Shown: positions 49,326 to 57,747 of the stretch, piece by piece
Numbering within the stretch: position 1 is the first letter of the stretch
How the letters are laid out: every line of letters begins with the position of its first letter
Assembly: GCA_035541475.1 (NCBI GenBank)
Contig: DATKND010000116.1
Location: 1 to 64,000 of the forward strand
Reading direction: 5' to 3'
From: DASUFZ01 sp035541475
GTDB lineage: Bacteria > Myxococcota_A > UBA9160 > SMWR01
Length of the DNA: 64,000 nt
Position numbers and translations under genes: made by a program
Notes under the pieces: model-generated
The model's database searches: none
Seen by the model: only the letters and a program-made list of their open reading frames with translations
Told to the model about the DNA's origin: nothing

Positions 49326-50843
49326 ATGGCCAGCGCGGGTCTGAAGGTTGCAATCGGAACGGTCGCGGGCGGCGTGCTCGGCGCCGCTCTCGCGCTGTCG
49401 GGCAGCCTGACTCGCCTCGGCGTTCCGGCACGCGCGACGGCTCCCGCGCCCGCGTCGGAAGCCGCAGCGCCGGGGCCGTCCGCGAGAGCGCTCGCCGCGG
49501 ATGACCCCGCGCTCCTCGGACAGGAGCCCCACTCGCGCTTCGCGATCCTCGCGGAGAAGGCGGCCCCCGGAGTCGTGAACGTCCATACCTCGAAGACGGT
49601 CACGCAGGCGCCCTTCGAGCTCCCGTTCCCGGATCTCTTCCGTCAATTCTTCGGGCAGGGCGGTCCCGGCGCTCCGGGCGGCTCGCAGCAGCAGCCGCGC
49701 AGCTTCACCGTCCCGAGCCTCGGCACCGGCTTCGTGATCTCGGACGACGGCTACATCGTGACCAACAACCACGTCGTCGCCGACGTGGACGAGGTGCAGG
49801 TCACGTTCGCCGACGGGCGCCAGGCCAAGGCGACGATCGTCGGCCAGGATCCGAAGACCGACATCGCGCTGATCCGCGTCGAGGGGCTCACGGGATTGAC
49901 CGCGCTCCCGCTCGGAAACTCCGACGCGATCCTGCCGGGCGACTGGGTCGTCGCGATCGGCAATCCCTTCGGCCTCGACCACACGGTCACCGTCGGGATC
50001 GTCAGCGCGAAGGGACGCGACATCGGCCAGGGTCCCTACGACGACTACATCCAGACCGACGCCGCGATCAATCCCGGCAACTCGGGCGGCCCGCTGCTCG
50101 ACATCGCGGGCAACGTGATCGGCATCAACAGCGCGATCAACCCGCAGGCCAACACGATCGGCTTCGCGGTGCCGATCAACATGGCGAAGGCGATCCTGCC
50201 GCAGCTGCGCGACAACGGCAGCGTGACGCGCGGCTGGCTCGGCGTCGCGGTGCAGCCGATCACGCCCGAGCTCGCCGACGCCTTCAAGCTCGACAAGAAC
50301 GAGGGCGCGTTGGTCGCGCAGGTCACGCCGGGCGGCCCGGCCGACTCGGCGGGCATCAAGCGCGGCGACGTGATCGTGCGCTTCGGCGACGAGAAGATCA
50401 CCAAGATGCGTCAGCTTCCGGCCATCGTGTCGAGCACGCCGGTCGATAAGCAGATCGAGGTCGAGGTGATCCGCGAGGGCCGGCACGAGACGATGAACGT
50501 GAAGGTCGGGAAGCTCGCGGAGGAGCCGACGCAGGTCGCCTCGCGACAGAGCGCGCCGAGCGGATCGCGCGCGTTCGGCATGCACGTCGAGGACCTGACG
50601 CCGGCGATCGCGCAGCGGCTCGGCGTCGAGGACGAGGGCGCGCTCGTCGCCGAGGTCGAGCCCGACGGGCCGGCCGCGCGCGCGGGCATCCGCCCGGGAG
50701 ACGTCGTCGTGGAGGCCGATCGCAAGCCGATCAAGAGCGCGGCCGAGCTCGCGAAGGCGCTCGACGCATCGGGGTCGCGCGCGCTGCTTCTCGTGCGTCG
50801 CGGCGACAGCTCGGTCTACGTGGCGGTCGAACGCCGCTCCTGA
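49326..50843 (+). CDS. DegP/DegQ-type periplasmic serine protease (Do family)
   Basis: A 505-residue protease/chaperone for misfolded envelope proteins. An N-terminal signal anchor (AIGTVAGGVLGAALALSG) leads to a trypsin-like domain with the triad in IVTNNHVVADVD (His), DPKTDIALIRV (Asp) and AAINPGNSGGPLLD (Ser). Two PDZ domains follow (about 285-375 and 405-500). ATG at 49326, eight bases after GGAG, starts right before the signal; an ATG at 49188 would add 46 unlikely residues and contain the 13-bp hairpin. No sigma-E-type promoter is visible. Confidence 0.93.
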   Translation: MASAGLKVAIGTVAGGVLGAALALSGSLTRLGVPARATAPAPASEAAAPGPSARALAADDPALLGQEPHSRFAILAEKAAPGVVNVHTSKTVTQAPFELPFPDLFRQFFGQGGPGAPGGSQQQPRSFTVPSLGTGFVISDDGYIVTNNHVVADVDEVQVTFADGRQAKATIVGQDPKTDIALIRVEGLTGLTALPLGNSDAILPGDWVVAIGNPFGLDHTVTVGIVSAKGRDIGQGPYDDYIQTDAAINPGNSGGPLLDIAGNVIGINSAINPQANTIGFAVPINMAKAILPQLRDNGSVTRGWLGVAVQPITPELADAFKLDKNEGALVAQVTPGGPADSAGIKRGDVIVRFGDEKITKMRQLPAIVSSTPVDKQIEVEVIREGRHETMNVKVGKLAEEPTQVASRQSAPSGSRAFGMHVEDLTPAIAQRLGVEDEGALVAEVEPDGPAARAGIRPGDVVVEADRKPIKSAAELAKALDASGSRALLLVRRGDSSVYVAVERRS

Positions 50844-50870
50844 GCCGTCGCGCGCCCGCCCGGGTCTCGC

Positions 50871-52787
50871 TCAACCCGAGATCGGAAGGCGCGCGAAAAC
50901 GAGGAACGCGAGCGCATTGTTGCTCGCGTGGAGGAGCAGCGGTCCGGCGAGACCGCCGCTGCGGCGCGCCATCGATCCGGCGCCGAGTGCCAGCCCGAAG
51001 AGGATCGGAAACATGCCCCATTGCTCGTGACCGGCCGCGAACAGGCCCGCCTGGATCGCGTTGGCGAAGCCGGCGGGTAGATGGCGCGACAGACCCTGCA
51101 GCAGGACCCCGCGAAACGAGATCTCCTCGAACAGCGGAATCGCGAAGACGATCGTGAGCGCGAGCACCGGAAGTCCGTAGACGCGCCGGACCGCCGCGAC
51201 CATCTGCCAGGTGTAGGAAGCGGGCTTTGCCGGCAGGACCGCGGCGGTCATCGCGTGCGACGCGAGATCCGGGAACAACGCGACCCACGCGAGGGCCGCG
51301 ACGCGCACCAGAACGAGCCACGCGATCGCCATTCCGATGGTTCGTCGCCAGCTCCATCTCCCGCGGCCGAGCAGCGCGAGATCGCGTCGGCGCAGGATCG
51401 GGACGAGACCCGCGAGACCGAGAGGCGCGATCATGGCGAGGGCCAGCGCGAGCGAGTGGTCGGGAATCGGCGCCCGTGCCGAGACCAGCGAGACGTCCTC
51501 GCGAAACATGTCTTCGAGCCACGGGACGCCTTCCATGTAGAAGATCGGGAGCTGCGTGAAGACGAGCAGCACCAACATCCACCAGCACTGGCGCAGTCCG
51601 AACCGGGTCGCGCGCGGAGCCCGATCCGGGTGCCGGCGAGCGCGTAACAATCCGACGTAGTGCACGGGGACCAGGAGCAGACCGGGCAGACACAGGATCG
51701 CGAGCAGCAGCGCGAGCGTCTCGAGCAGCGCCAGCGCGTCCCGCGCGCGCCACGGAGCATCGGGGTGATGGATCGCGACCCGGACCCGGTCGCGGAGCAG
51801 GGGGTCCCACGACCCCTTCTCTCGCAGCTCGTCGTAGGCAGCGAGCGCCGAGCCCGGATCGCCGAAGGCCAGCTCGAGATCGAATCGCTCCTGCGCGATC
51901 GCGCGAGCGCGCCACTGCGCCGCAGGTGACTGCTGCGCGCGAGCCAAGGCCGCGCGCGCGTCGACGACCCGGCCGACGGCCGAGAAGATCCGGGCCTCGA
52001 GCAGAGGATCACCCTGCCCTTCGGGCGGGTCTCCGAGCAGGTGGAGCTCCATCTCCGCTTCGGAGAAGGCGCCGAGATCGGCCAGCATGCGGACCTTCTG
52101 GAGCTCCAGCGGATATTGCTCGGGCCTCATCGGTCGCGACACCAGCATGTGAACCGCGGCGTCGCGGCGGCCGAGGTGCTCGAGCGCCCGCGCCGCGATC
52201 AAGGTCAGATCGATCGATCGATCCAGCTCCATCGCATGACTCGCGTGCTCCAGCACGAGACCGGCGCGCTTCTGGACGTCGTAGCACTGCGCCAGCTTCT
52301 GATGGATGCGCGCGACGTCCTTCACCTCCCAGAAGCGCGCGATGCCGTCGAGCAGCGCCGTTCCCTTCTCGATCGCCTTCTCGCCCCAGATCTCCTCCAA
52401 TCGATAGATCTCGACCGCGGGAGCGCCCGGGAAGCGCTGCTCGAGCTCGTCCGCGCAGCGTTCGTACTCCTTCCAGTGCGGGCAACCCTCGTCTTCGCCG
52501 CAGGCCGCGTCGCGGAGGAGGCCACAGCGCTCGATCCAGGTCGACACGTCGTCGGGTCGGAGCTGCAGATAGGCGTCGTACTGCGTCAGCACGGCTTCGA
52601 AGGTCCGGTTCGCCGCGCCCGACATGAGCTCGAGGGCCGCCTCGTGACTCCCGGGTCGACTCGGGTCGAACGGCGGTTGCTCCAGCGCGCGATCTGTGGG
52701 TCCTGCGCCGAGAAGCGCGAGCCCGAGCAGCGCGGCTCCCGTCACTCGCAACGCGGACTCGTCGCGCAGAGATCGTCGGCGTCGCAC
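50871..52787 (-). CDS. CPBP intramembrane protease fused to a TPR-like domain
   Basis: A 638-residue protein. A signal helix is followed by about 320 residues of helical repeats (DAYLQLRPDDVSTWIERC; HASHAMELDRSIDLTLIAARALEHLG) that look like tetratricopeptides facing the periplasm. From about 355 come eight or more helices with the CPBP motifs PLFEEISFRGVLLQGL, LFAAGHEQWGMFP and LLLHASNNALAF. The fusion suggests a membrane protease with a protein-binding antenna. GTG start, eight bases after a TAGAAT box with GGCC in the spacer. Divergent from frmA. Confidence 0.84.
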   Translation of the reverse strand: MRRRRSLRDESALRVTGAALLGLALLGAGPTDRALEQPPFDPSRPGSHEAALELMSGAANRTFEAVLTQYDAYLQLRPDDVSTWIERCGLLRDAACGEDEGCPHWKEYERCADELEQRFPGAPAVEIYRLEEIWGEKAIEKGTALLDGIARFWEVKDVARIHQKLAQCYDVQKRAGLVLEHASHAMELDRSIDLTLIAARALEHLGRRDAAVHMLVSRPMRPEQYPLELQKVRMLADLGAFSEAEMELHLLGDPPEGQGDPLLEARIFSAVGRVVDARAALARAQQSPAAQWRARAIAQERFDLELAFGDPGSALAAYDELREKGSWDPLLRDRVRVAIHHPDAPWRARDALALLETLALLLAILCLPGLLLVPVHYVGLLRARRHPDRAPRATRFGLRQCWWMLVLLVFTQLPIFYMEGVPWLEDMFREDVSLVSARAPIPDHSLALALAMIAPLGLAGLVPILRRRDLALLGRGRWSWRRTIGMAIAWLVLVRVAALAWVALFPDLASHAMTAAVLPAKPASYTWQMVAAVRRVYGLPVLALTIVFAIPLFEEISFRGVLLQGLSRHLPAGFANAIQAGLFAAGHEQWGMFPILFGLALGAGSMARRSGGLAGPLLLHASNNALAFLVFARLPISG

Positions 52788-52795
52788 GGCCGGCC

Positions 52796-52801
52796 ATTCT
52801 A
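52796..52801 (-). promoter_or_regulatory. Leaderless -10 box of the CPBP-TPR gene
   Basis: TAGAATGGCCGGCCGTG on the minus strand: eight bases from box to GTG. The box and spacer start, TAGAATGGCC, are identical to those at 55406. Confidence 0.62.
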
Positions 52802-52815
52802 TCGGAGGCGACGGG

Positions 52816-52821
52816 TATACT
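52816..52821 (+). promoter_or_regulatory. Probable -10 box of frmA (TATACTGCGCGC)
   Basis: TATACT followed by GCGCGC, 22 nt before the ATG at 52844. CAGGAG is in the leader. Confidence 0.5.
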
Positions 52822-52843
52822 GCGCGCTTTCCAGGAGATCGTG

Positions 52844-53947
52844 ATGAAGGTCAAGGCAGCGATCGCATTCGAGGCCGCGAAGCCGCTCGTGATCGACGAG
52901 CTCGATCTCGCCGCGCCGAAGCCGGGGGAGGTGCTCGTGCGGCTCGCCGCCACCGGCGTGTGCCACACCGACGCGTTCACGCTCTCGGGTAGCGATCCGG
53001 AGGGCCTCTTCCCGTCGGTGCTCGGCCACGAGGGCGCGGGCGTCGTCGAGGAAGTCGGCGCCGGCGTGACGTCGGTCGCGCCCGGCGACCACGTGATCCC
53101 GCTCTACATCCCCGAGTGCCGCAGCTGCAAATACTGCCTCTCGGGCAAGACGAACCTCTGTGTCGCGCTGCGCGAGAAGCAGGGCAAGGGGCTGATGCCG
53201 GACGGCACCAGCCGGCTCTCCTACAAGGGCCGCATGGTGCACCACTACATGGGCACCTCGACCTTCGCCGAGCGCACGGTGCTGCCGGAGATCGCGCTCG
53301 CGAAGATCCGCAAGGATGCGCCGCTCGAGACGGTCTGCCTCTTCGGCTGCGCGGTGACGACCGGCATCGGCGCGGTGCTGAACACCGCGAAGGTCGAACC
53401 CGGCTCGACGGTCGCTGTCTGGGGTCTCGGCGGCGTCGGCCTTTCGGTGATCCAGGGCGCGGTGATGGCGGGCGCGGAGCGCATCCTCGCGATCGACACG
53501 AATCCGAAGAAGTTCGAGCTCGCGCGCCAGTTCGGCGCCACGGAGACGCTGACCCCGGCCGACGGCGACGTGGTCGAGCGGATCGTCGAGACGACGGGCG
53601 GCGGCGCCGACTACACCTTCGAGTGCATCGGCAACGTCGAGACGATGGGCCAGGCGCTGCGCGCGTCGGCGCGCGGCTGGGGGCAGTCGATCATCATCGG
53701 CGTCGCCGGCGCGGGCCAGGAGATCCACAACCGCCCATTCCTGCTCGTGACGGGGCGCTCGTGGCGCGGCTCGGCGTTTGGAGGCGTGAAGGGCCGCAAG
53801 GAGCTGCCGACCTACGTCGATCGCTACATGAGTGGCCGCATCAAGCTCGACGAGTACGTCACCTTCAAGACGCCGCTCGAGGAGATCAACACCGCCTTCG
53901 AGCGCATGCACTCGGGCGAGGCCATTCGAAGCGTGATCGTGTACTAG
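52844..53947 (+). CDS. frmA: S-(hydroxymethyl)glutathione dehydrogenase/class III alcohol dehydrogenase
   Basis: A 367-residue zinc enzyme that oxidises S-hydroxymethylglutathione, removing formaldehyde. Catalytic zinc ligands are GVCHTDAFTL and LGHEGAGVVEEVG; structural zinc cysteines are CRSCKYCLSGKTNLC. The coenzyme motif VWGLGGVGLSVIQGA and GGVKGRKELP are typical of the family. The GTG at 52841 is also possible; ATG 52844 has better spacing (7) from AGGAG. The window also has PQQ biosynthesis genes, consistent with alcohol oxidation producing formaldehyde. No S-formylglutathione hydrolase gene is adjacent. Confidence 0.92.
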   Translation: MKVKAAIAFEAAKPLVIDELDLAAPKPGEVLVRLAATGVCHTDAFTLSGSDPEGLFPSVLGHEGAGVVEEVGAGVTSVAPGDHVIPLYIPECRSCKYCLSGKTNLCVALREKQGKGLMPDGTSRLSYKGRMVHHYMGTSTFAERTVLPEIALAKIRKDAPLETVCLFGCAVTTGIGAVLNTAKVEPGSTVAVWGLGGVGLSVIQGAVMAGAERILAIDTNPKKFELARQFGATETLTPADGDVVERIVETTGGGADYTFECIGNVETMGQALRASARGWGQSIIIGVAGAGQEIHNRPFLLVTGRSWRGSAFGGVKGRKELPTYVDRYMSGRIKLDEYVTFKTPLEEINTAFERMHSGEAIRSVIVY

Positions 53948-53951
53948 CTGG

Positions 53952-54197
53952 CTACTCCTTGGTCTTCAGCCGCCCGGCATTCTCTTCGATGAACCGACGG
54001 ATCTCGTCCGCCATGTCGAGCAGCTTCAGCCACTGCTCCTTGTAGAGGGTCACGGGGAAGCGGCCCAGACCGTAGACGGACACGCCCCCCTTCTCGCTCA
54101 CCCTCAGCGAGGTCGAGCCCTTCGGGCGGGACTTGAGGGCTTCGTTCTCTCTCTTGAGTCGCTCGAGCTCGGCGCGCAGCTCGGCTTCGGTGCTCAT
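53952..54197 (-). CDS. 81-residue coiled-coil protein, unknown function
   Basis: Residues 3-25 (STEAELRAELERLKRENEAL) form a short leucine-zipper coiled coil. The rest contains SEKGGVSVYGLGRFPVTLYK and MADEIRRFIEENAGRL, a compact alpha/beta segment that I take to be a conserved small-protein family of unknown role. ATG follows AAGGAG. It is tail-to-tail with frmA (4 bp) and 23 bp downstream of the amidohydrolase gene on the same strand, so it may be co-transcribed with it. Confidence 0.65.
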   Translation of the reverse strand: MSTEAELRAELERLKRENEALKSRPKGSTSLRVSEKGGVSVYGLGRFPVTLYKEQWLKLLDMADEIRRFIEENAGRLKTKE

Positions 54198-54219
54198 CGG
54201 GACGTTCTCCTTCGCGGGA

Positions 54220-55398
54220 CTAGCTCGCCAGCCCGCGGCCCATCAGGTCGACGAAGTTGTCGACGTAGAAGCGCTGCTTCTGCGACTCGGAGAGCGCGCT
54301 CATGCTCTCCTCGAAGCGCTTGATCGGATTGCGGCCGCCTTCGACGTGCGGGTAGTCGGACGAGAAGAGGCAGACCTCGTCGCCCGCGTTCTCGACCGTC
54401 CAGCCGACGTCCTCCGCAGGATACGGCGTCGCGCGCACCTGACGGCGCACGTAGTCGCTCGGTCGGAGCGCGAGCTTCTGCAGGCGCTCCTCGTTCTTTC
54501 GGAACGCCTCGAAGGCCGACTCCATGAAGCGCATCCACGACGGCATCCACGAGGCGCCCTGCTCGATCACGCCGAACTTCAGCGAAGGGAAGGCGTCGAA
54601 GACGCCGTCGAAGATCAAGGTCGCGAGCGTCTGCATCGGCGCGGTCGGGATCGCCATGTAGTCGATCGAGCGGAAGTTCTCGTCGCCGCCGTGGAAGTCC
54701 GGCACGCGCGGGCCGCCGTTCGCGAAGTAGTCGCGGTCGAGCAGCGCATTGTCGGCGGCGCGGATGCCGCCGCCGACGTGGAAGACGATCGGCAGCCCGG
54801 CCTCGGCCGCCTGCGCCCACACCGGGAAGAGTCCCGGGTGGGAAGGCGCGTGTCCGCGCGGGCAGCCGGACGGCACGAGCAACGCGCGCGCGCCTGCGGC
54901 GATCGCCTCGCCCGCCATCGCGCGGCTCCTCTCGAAGTCGCGCAGCGGTACGTAGCAGGTCGCGAGCAATCGCCGATCGACCGCGCAGAAGTCGAGCATC
55001 GCGCGGTTGTGGGCGCGCGCGAAGCCGTAGGCGAAGTCGACGTCGTCGGCGCGCTCGGCCTTCAGCAGCGCCTGGTTCATGAAGGTGTTGAACACGAGCT
55101 GGCTCTCGAAGCCGAGCAGATCGAGCGCCTGCGATCGGTCCTCCTTCAGGAAGGAGCCGGTCGCGGCCCAGTTCTTTCGCAGCAGGATCTGCGCGGCGTC
55201 ATCGGCGCGATACGCCGGGTCCGCGTGCTTCGCGCGGAAGTGCGACACGAGCTTGTCGTCCTCGCCGGGAGAGAGCGCCGCGACGAAGGAGCGCGGCAGC
55301 TTCGCGAGCACAGCGGGCTCCGCGCACTCGCGGACCATCTCCGCGGTCTCCATCACGTGGGCGTCAGCGTCGTGCATGCGTCGGTGTGCGTAGGGCAT
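54220..55398 (-). CDS. Amidohydrolase 2 family metal-dependent hydrolase
   Basis: A 392-residue TIM-barrel hydrolase or decarboxylase of the amidohydrolase_2 group. Metal motifs are HDADAHVMET at the N-terminus, GLPIVFHVGGG in the middle and LFSSDYPHVEGG near the C-terminus. Relatives decarboxylate aromatic acids or hydrolyse C-C bonds. Start at ATG 55398, seven bases from a TAGAAT box; the other in-frame ATG (55407) lies inside that box. It shares a bidirectional promoter core with the membrane-protein gene on the other strand. Confidence 0.87.
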   Translation of the reverse strand: MPYAHRRMHDADAHVMETAEMVRECAEPAVLAKLPRSFVAALSPGEDDKLVSHFRAKHADPAYRADDAAQILLRKNWAATGSFLKEDRSQALDLLGFESQLVFNTFMNQALLKAERADDVDFAYGFARAHNRAMLDFCAVDRRLLATCYVPLRDFERSRAMAGEAIAAGARALLVPSGCPRGHAPSHPGLFPVWAQAAEAGLPIVFHVGGGIRAADNALLDRDYFANGGPRVPDFHGGDENFRSIDYMAIPTAPMQTLATLIFDGVFDAFPSLKFGVIEQGASWMPSWMRFMESAFEAFRKNEERLQKLALRPSDYVRRQVRATPYPAEDVGWTVENAGDEVCLFSSDYPHVEGGRNPIKRFEESMSALSESQKQRFYVDNFVDLMGRGLAS

Positions 55399-55405
55399 GG
55401 CGGCC

Positions 55406-55415
55406 ATTCTAGACT
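55406..55415. promoter_or_regulatory. Overlapping divergent -10 boxes
   Basis: ATTCTAGACT holds TAGAAT on the minus strand (55406-55411) and TAGACT on the plus strand (55410-55415), sharing two bases. The starts are seven and eight bases away (ATG 55398 and ATG 55424), so both transcripts would be leaderless and could not initiate at the same time. Confidence 0.6.
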
Positions 55416-55423
55416 GCTTCCCG

Positions 55424-56515
55424 ATGAGCCAAGGGACTTCAGCGGATCCGGCGTTCCGGCGCTTCGTCGGCGCCCTGCTCGTGGTCACCTTGCTCCCCGT
55501 CTTCACGCTACCGCTCCTGATCGGGTTCGACCCCGCCAAGGCGCAGGCGATCAGCGCGGCCTGGCTGCTGCACTTCGTCGGCGGACCGGCGCACGTCGCG
55601 TCGACGGCCTGGTTCTACGCAGATCCCGTTCCGCACGCGTATTTCGCCGCGCACCGCACGCGCTACTACCTCGCTCCGGCCGCGCTCGTCGTCGCTACGC
55701 TGGCGCTGACCTGGGCGTGGCCGGGCGTCGGCATCGCGTATGTCGGAGCGCTCTATTCGCTCTGGCTCTTCTGGCACTACCAGAAGCAGAACTGGGGGAT
55801 CGTCTCGATCAGCAGCCGCGTCGCCTGCAGGGAGCCGGCGTCGCGCGAGGAGCTCGTCGCGCTGCAGCTCGCGCCCGTCGCGGGCTGGCTCGCCTGCGTC
55901 GGCGCGGTGCCGTTCACCGCGGGCACCCCGATCTACGAGCATCGGGAGGCGCTGCGGCAGATCGGGGTGGGCCTGTACGCGCTCGTGCCCGTCGTCCTCG
56001 CGCTGGCATTCTGGAGACGACCCGCGCTGCGCCGTGCGACGCCGCGTCTTCTGTTCGTCGCGCTCGCGTCGGCCTTCTTCCTGCCCGCCTTCTTCCTGCG
56101 CGGTTACGCTGCATTCGGCGGGTTCGCGCTGGCTCACGGGCTCCAGTACCACGTCTTCATGAACTACGTCGCGCGCAGCGCGTCCGCTGGCCCCGCGACA
56201 TCGATTCGCAGCCGGCCGGGCCTCGCCGTGCTCGTCGTCGCCGCGCTCGGCCTCGGCGCAGTGCTCGTCGTCGGCGACAGTGTCGCCTTCCTCTCGCGCT
56301 GGAACCTGATGCCCTTCTACGCCTACGCGGTCGCCCTCACAATGGGCACCACGATGGGACACTTCGTCGTCGATGCCGGCATCTGGCGGCTGAGCGACAG
56401 CTTCGTGCGTCGCTACGTCGGCGCGGCCTTTCCGTTCCTCGCGGCACCGGGCCAAGCCGAGCCCGGGCGCGCGCCGGCGCTCGACTCGCGCGTCCCGAGC
56501 GCGACCACCCGCTAG
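55424..56515 (+). CDS. His-rich integral membrane protein
   Basis: A 363-residue protein with about nine helices. Conserved-looking histidines lie at helix ends: WLLHFVGGPAHVASTAWFY, LFWHYQKQNWGI, AHGLQYHVFMNYV and MGHFVVDAGIWRLSD. This spacing resembles iron-binding Brp/Blh-like oxygenases and related membrane proteins; the similarity is weak and the function is not assigned. ATG 55424 has no ribosome site and lies eight bases after a -10 box. The 3' end overlaps the ABC permease gene through a shared CTAG. Confidence 0.65.
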   Translation: MSQGTSADPAFRRFVGALLVVTLLPVFTLPLLIGFDPAKAQAISAAWLLHFVGGPAHVASTAWFYADPVPHAYFAAHRTRYYLAPAALVVATLALTWAWPGVGIAYVGALYSLWLFWHYQKQNWGIVSISSRVACREPASREELVALQLAPVAGWLACVGAVPFTAGTPIYEHREALRQIGVGLYALVPVVLALAFWRRPALRRATPRLLFVALASAFFLPAFFLRGYAAFGGFALAHGLQYHVFMNYVARSASAGPATSIRSRPGLAVLVVAALGLGAVLVVGDSVAFLSRWNLMPFYAYAVALTMGTTMGHFVVDAGIWRLSDSFVRRYVGAAFPFLAAPGQAEPGRAPALDSRVPSATTR

Positions 56516-57747
56516 ACCCCCCGCAGTGCCTCGGCGGGCGGGACTTGCGCGGCGCGCCACGCAGGGGCGACGCCGGCCACGATCCCGACGAGGACCAGCG
56601 CGCTCGTCAAGGTGACCACCGTCTTCAGGTCGAGGACGGGCGTCGACGCGAACGGCGAGGCCGGCGCGAGGTGCGCGACGAGCTGCGCGAGCGCGATGCC
56701 GAGCGCCGCGCCGACGAGCCCCGAGGCGAGACACACGGCGGTGGACTCCGCGAGGAACTGCACGAAGATGGCGCGGCCCGTCGCGCCGATCGCCTTGCGG
56801 AGCCCGATCTCCGCGCGCCGCTCTCCGACGATCACGAGCATGATGTTCATGACGCCGACGGCGCCGACGAGCAGGGTCGTCAGTCCCGCGACCACGTTGA
56901 ACAGGCGCATCGCCGCGAGCAGGCCGCCGACCAGCTGGAGCACCTCCTGGATGTCGAAGAACCACATGGCGGTCTCGAGCTTCGGATCGAAGCCGTGGTG
57001 CGGCGCCGTCAGCTCGCGCACGCGCCGCACCGACTCGCTCGACAGCTCGGCGCTCACGGGGGAGTAGGTGAACTCGGCGATCTTGTCGGTCTGCGTGAGG
57101 ATCCGCTGCGCGGTGGTGTAGGGGATCAAGACCTTGCGGTCGTCGGGAGAGAGGCTGTCGACGAGCTGCATGCCCTTGCGCGCCGCCACGCCGACGACGC
57201 GAAACGACGTGCCGCCGATCTCGATGCGGCGGCCGAGAGCGGGCTCGCCGCCGAAGACGCGCACCGCGGCGTCGGCGCCGAGGAACGCGACGCGCTCCGC
57301 GCGCTCGACGTCGATCGGCGAGAGGAAGCGCCCCTCGGCGACGTGGTAGTTCCGGATCGTATCGGCGCTCTCGCTCACGCCCTCGATCTGGAGGAGCTTC
57401 GTCCGCCGCCCGTAGCGGACCATCTCGCTCCACAACTCGATGCGCGGCGACGCCGCTTCGACGGTCGAGAGCGAGGACATGCGCAGGGAGTCCGCCGCCT
57501 TCAGCTCCACCGGGCGCGCGCCCCGCTCGCCGACGCGCTGCTTCATCACCACGCCGCCGCCCGTGAAGACGATGCGCGGCCCCATCTTCTGCATCGCGCC
57601 CATGAAGTGGCGCTCGGTGCCCTCCATGCTCGCGGAGAGATAGGTGAGCATGAAGGCGCCCCACACGATGCCGAGCGACGTCAGCGTGTAGCGGAGCGCG
57701 TGCGCGCGCAGGCTGCGCCGCGTCTCGCGCGCGAGATCCGCGAGCAT
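56512..57747 (-). CDS. MacB/FtsX-type ABC transporter permease (second)
   Basis: A 411-residue permease with one N-terminal helix, a large periplasmic MacB_PCD domain (about 45-260) and three C-terminal helices in an FtsX domain (GLTTLLVGAVGVMNIMLVIVG; GERRAEIGLRKAIGA; APAWRAAQVPPAEALRGV). It is the last gene of a four-gene exporter operon. ATG overlaps the stop of the first permease (TGATG). The ATPase and adaptor are separate genes, so it is a split MacB/Lol-like system with two different permeases. Confidence 0.88.
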   Translation of the reverse strand: MLADLARETRRSLRAHALRYTLTSLGIVWGAFMLTYLSASMEGTERHFMGAMQKMGPRIVFTGGGVVMKQRVGERGARPVELKAADSLRMSSLSTVEAASPRIELWSEMVRYGRRTKLLQIEGVSESADTIRNYHVAEGRFLSPIDVERAERVAFLGADAAVRVFGGEPALGRRIEIGGTSFRVVGVAARKGMQLVDSLSPDDRKVLIPYTTAQRILTQTDKIAEFTYSPVSAELSSESVRRVRELTAPHHGFDPKLETAMWFFDIQEVLQLVGGLLAAMRLFNVVAGLTTLLVGAVGVMNIMLVIVGERRAEIGLRKAIGATGRAIFVQFLAESTAVCLASGLVGAALGIALAQLVAHLAPASPFASTPVLDLKTVVTLTSALVLVGIVAGVAPAWRAAQVPPAEALRGV

